A program made the translations under genes and the position numbers. A stretch of DNA of 64,000 nucleotides, taken from Paludibacteraceae bacterium (GTDB lineage: Bacteria > Bacteroidota > Bacteroidia > Bacteroidales > Paludibacteraceae). The DNA lies in contig JAEDFN010000001.1 of NCBI GenBank assembly GCA_016292775.1, positions 1 to 64,000 of the forward strand, written 5' to 3'. The notes beneath the pieces were generated by a model. The model did not search any database, had not been told where the DNA came from, and saw nothing but the letters and a program-made list of their open reading frames with translations. Each line of letters opens with the position of its first letter. Within the stretch, counting starts at the first letter, position 1. Below are positions 62,858 through 64,000 of the stretch, piece by piece.

Positions 62858-64000
62858 TTACTTTACTATCGCTAAATAATAATTTCTTTTTCCTTTTTGT
62901 AATAGAATATATTTATCATTCAATAAATCTGATGATGAAATTGAATAATTAATATCATTTATTTTCACCTTATTGACAGCTACACCACCGGATTGAATCA
63001 ATTTTCTAGCTTCCCCTTTTGAAGGAAGAATATTTGTAATATCACTCAAAAAAGGAATAAGACCAACACCGGAGATAATAGCTTCTCTATCAATTTCCAC
63101 TCTAGGAACACCATCAAACACATCGAGTAATGTTGTTTCATCAAGATTGTGAAGTTGTTCTGCTGTAGAATTACCAAAAAGAATATTCGAAGCCTCTACA
63201 GATTTATTATAATCCTCTTCTGAATGAACCATAATAGTAACGTCTTTAGCCAAGCGTTTTTGAAGCAATCTCAAATGTGGAGCTTTATTATGTTCTTCAA
63301 TTAACAAATTACATTCATCTTGTTCGATATTAGTAAATATCTTTATATAACGTTGAGCATCAACATCAGAAACATTAAGCCAAAACTGATAAAACTTATA
63401 AGGAGATGTATATCTGCGATCTAACCAAATATTTCCTGACTCGGTTTTACCGAATTTAGTGCCGTCTGCTTTTGTAATTAAAGGGCAAGTAAGAGCATAG
63501 GCATCTCCACCGCCCATTCTACGTATCAATTCCGTTCCGGTAGTAATATTTCCCCATTGGTCACTACCACCCATTTGCATTTTACAATTATAATTCTTAT
63601 TCAAATATACAAAATCATAACCTTGGATAAGTTGATAAGTGAATTCTGTAAACGACATACCTTCGTTATATTCGCCATTGAATCTTTTTTTCACAGAATC
63701 TTTAGCCATCATATAATTAACGGTAATCAACTTACCAACTTTACGAGCAAAATCCAAGAAAGTAAAATCTTTCATCCAATCGTAATTATTTACTAAAGTA
63801 GCTGCATTTACGGCATCAGAATTAAAATCCAAGAATTTCTCCAATTGTTTTTTTATACATTCAAGATTATGCTGTAAAGTAGCTTCATCAAGCAAATTTC
63901 TTTCGGCCGATTTTCCGGATGGGTCTCCTATCATACCTGTAGCACCACCGACAAGAGCAATTGGTTTATGACCACAACGCTGAAAATGACGTAACATCAT
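62858..64000 (-). CDS. tyrS: Tyrosyl-tRNA synthetase, N-terminus outside the window
   Basis: 381 codons remain, including stop; full-length enzymes have about 430, so about 50 N-terminal residues lie beyond the edge and the Met at 64000 is internal. Visible are GGATGMIGDPSGKSAER, QGYDFVYLNKNYNCKMQMGGSDQWGN (in two parts: tyrosine pocket and GGSDQWGN), the KMSKS-equivalent KFGKTESGN and a C-terminal S4 domain (GGVAVNKVKI). It charges tRNA-Tyr. Confidence 0.95.
   Translation of the reverse strand: MMLRHFQRCGHKPIALVGGATGMIGDPSGKSAERNLLDEATLQHNLECIKKQLEKFLDFNSDAVNAATLVNNYDWMKDFTFLDFARKVGKLITVNYMMAKDSVKKRFNGEYNEGMSFTEFTYQLIQGYDFVYLNKNYNCKMQMGGSDQWGNITTGTELIRRMGGGDAYALTCPLITKADGTKFGKTESGNIWLDRRYTSPYKFYQFWLNVSDVDAQRYIKIFTNIEQDECNLLIEEHNKAPHLRLLQKRLAKDVTIMVHSEEDYNKSVEASNILFGNSTAEQLHNLDETTLLDVFDGVPRVEIDREAIISGVGLIPFLSDITNILPSKGEARKLIQSGGVAVNKVKINDINYSISSSDLLNDKYILLQKGKRNYYLAIVK

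Noticed and set aside
1..64000. Intact insertion sequences, CRISPR arrays, rRNA operons or prophage
   Set aside because: No transposase with both ends, no regular repeat-spacer pattern, no rRNA sequence and no phage structural gene was found on either strand.

Overview
The window looks like a chromosome segment of a low-GC member of the Bacteroidota, most likely order Bacteroidales. The main support is: -7 elements of the form TAnnTTTG in front of most operons and few Shine-Dalgarno sequences; a Bacteroidota-type RpoZ-like subunit; two secreted nucleases with type IX secretion C-terminal domains; paired pyrophosphate-linked glycolytic enzymes (PPDK and PPi-PFK); and a trigger factor, TGT, PanC/PanD and RluB-like set typical of this group. 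No species is assigned.

Positions 1-1448 are a relic of transferred DNA with visibly higher GC than the rest: an N-terminal part of a WYL regulator, a Fic gene with an internal deletion, and a 42-codon remnant of a tyrosine recombinase. Next come ppdK, dgt with a lipoprotein, tRNA-Leu(CAA), a membrane protein coupled to a FetAB-like metal exporter, tig, an RluB-type pseudouridine synthase with an Asn-rich extension, panD, panC, lptB and a nucleoside permease.

Positions 15328-25316 are one tight 11-gene minus-strand operon: TetR regulator, acyltransferase, ketosynthase, acyl carrier protein, two hotdog dehydratase-like proteins, a thioesterase, an MMPL exporter, a CrtI/retinol-saturase-like oxidoreductase, a ketoreductase and a LolA-like protein. 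This is a complete fatty-acid-synthase-like line plus export. It resembles aryl polyene clusters but lacks their starter genes and chain-length factor, and is the best candidate for an undescribed system. Two identical 24-bp palindromic repeats flank its -7 element and are the likely TetR operators.

Positions 25527-45321 hold a cytochrome c maturation pair with a tri-heme cytochrome c peroxidase, a six-hairpin glycosidase lipoprotein, rlmH, tgt (two predicted zinc ligands changed), an LptF/G permease, mfd, lolA, ftsK, two tandem secreted endonuclease I proteins and nspC. From 45328 to 64000 there are ftsE, a cyclophilin, a GH20 hexosaminidase, a second acyltransferase, rpoZ-like, bamD, PPi-PFK, a structured small RNA that folds like 6S RNA, phosphoglucomutase, a small secreted protein, a tethered solute-binding protein with a porin, recQ, a DUF1015 protein and the 3' part of tyrS. 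No CRISPR array, intact insertion sequence, prophage or rRNA gene was seen.
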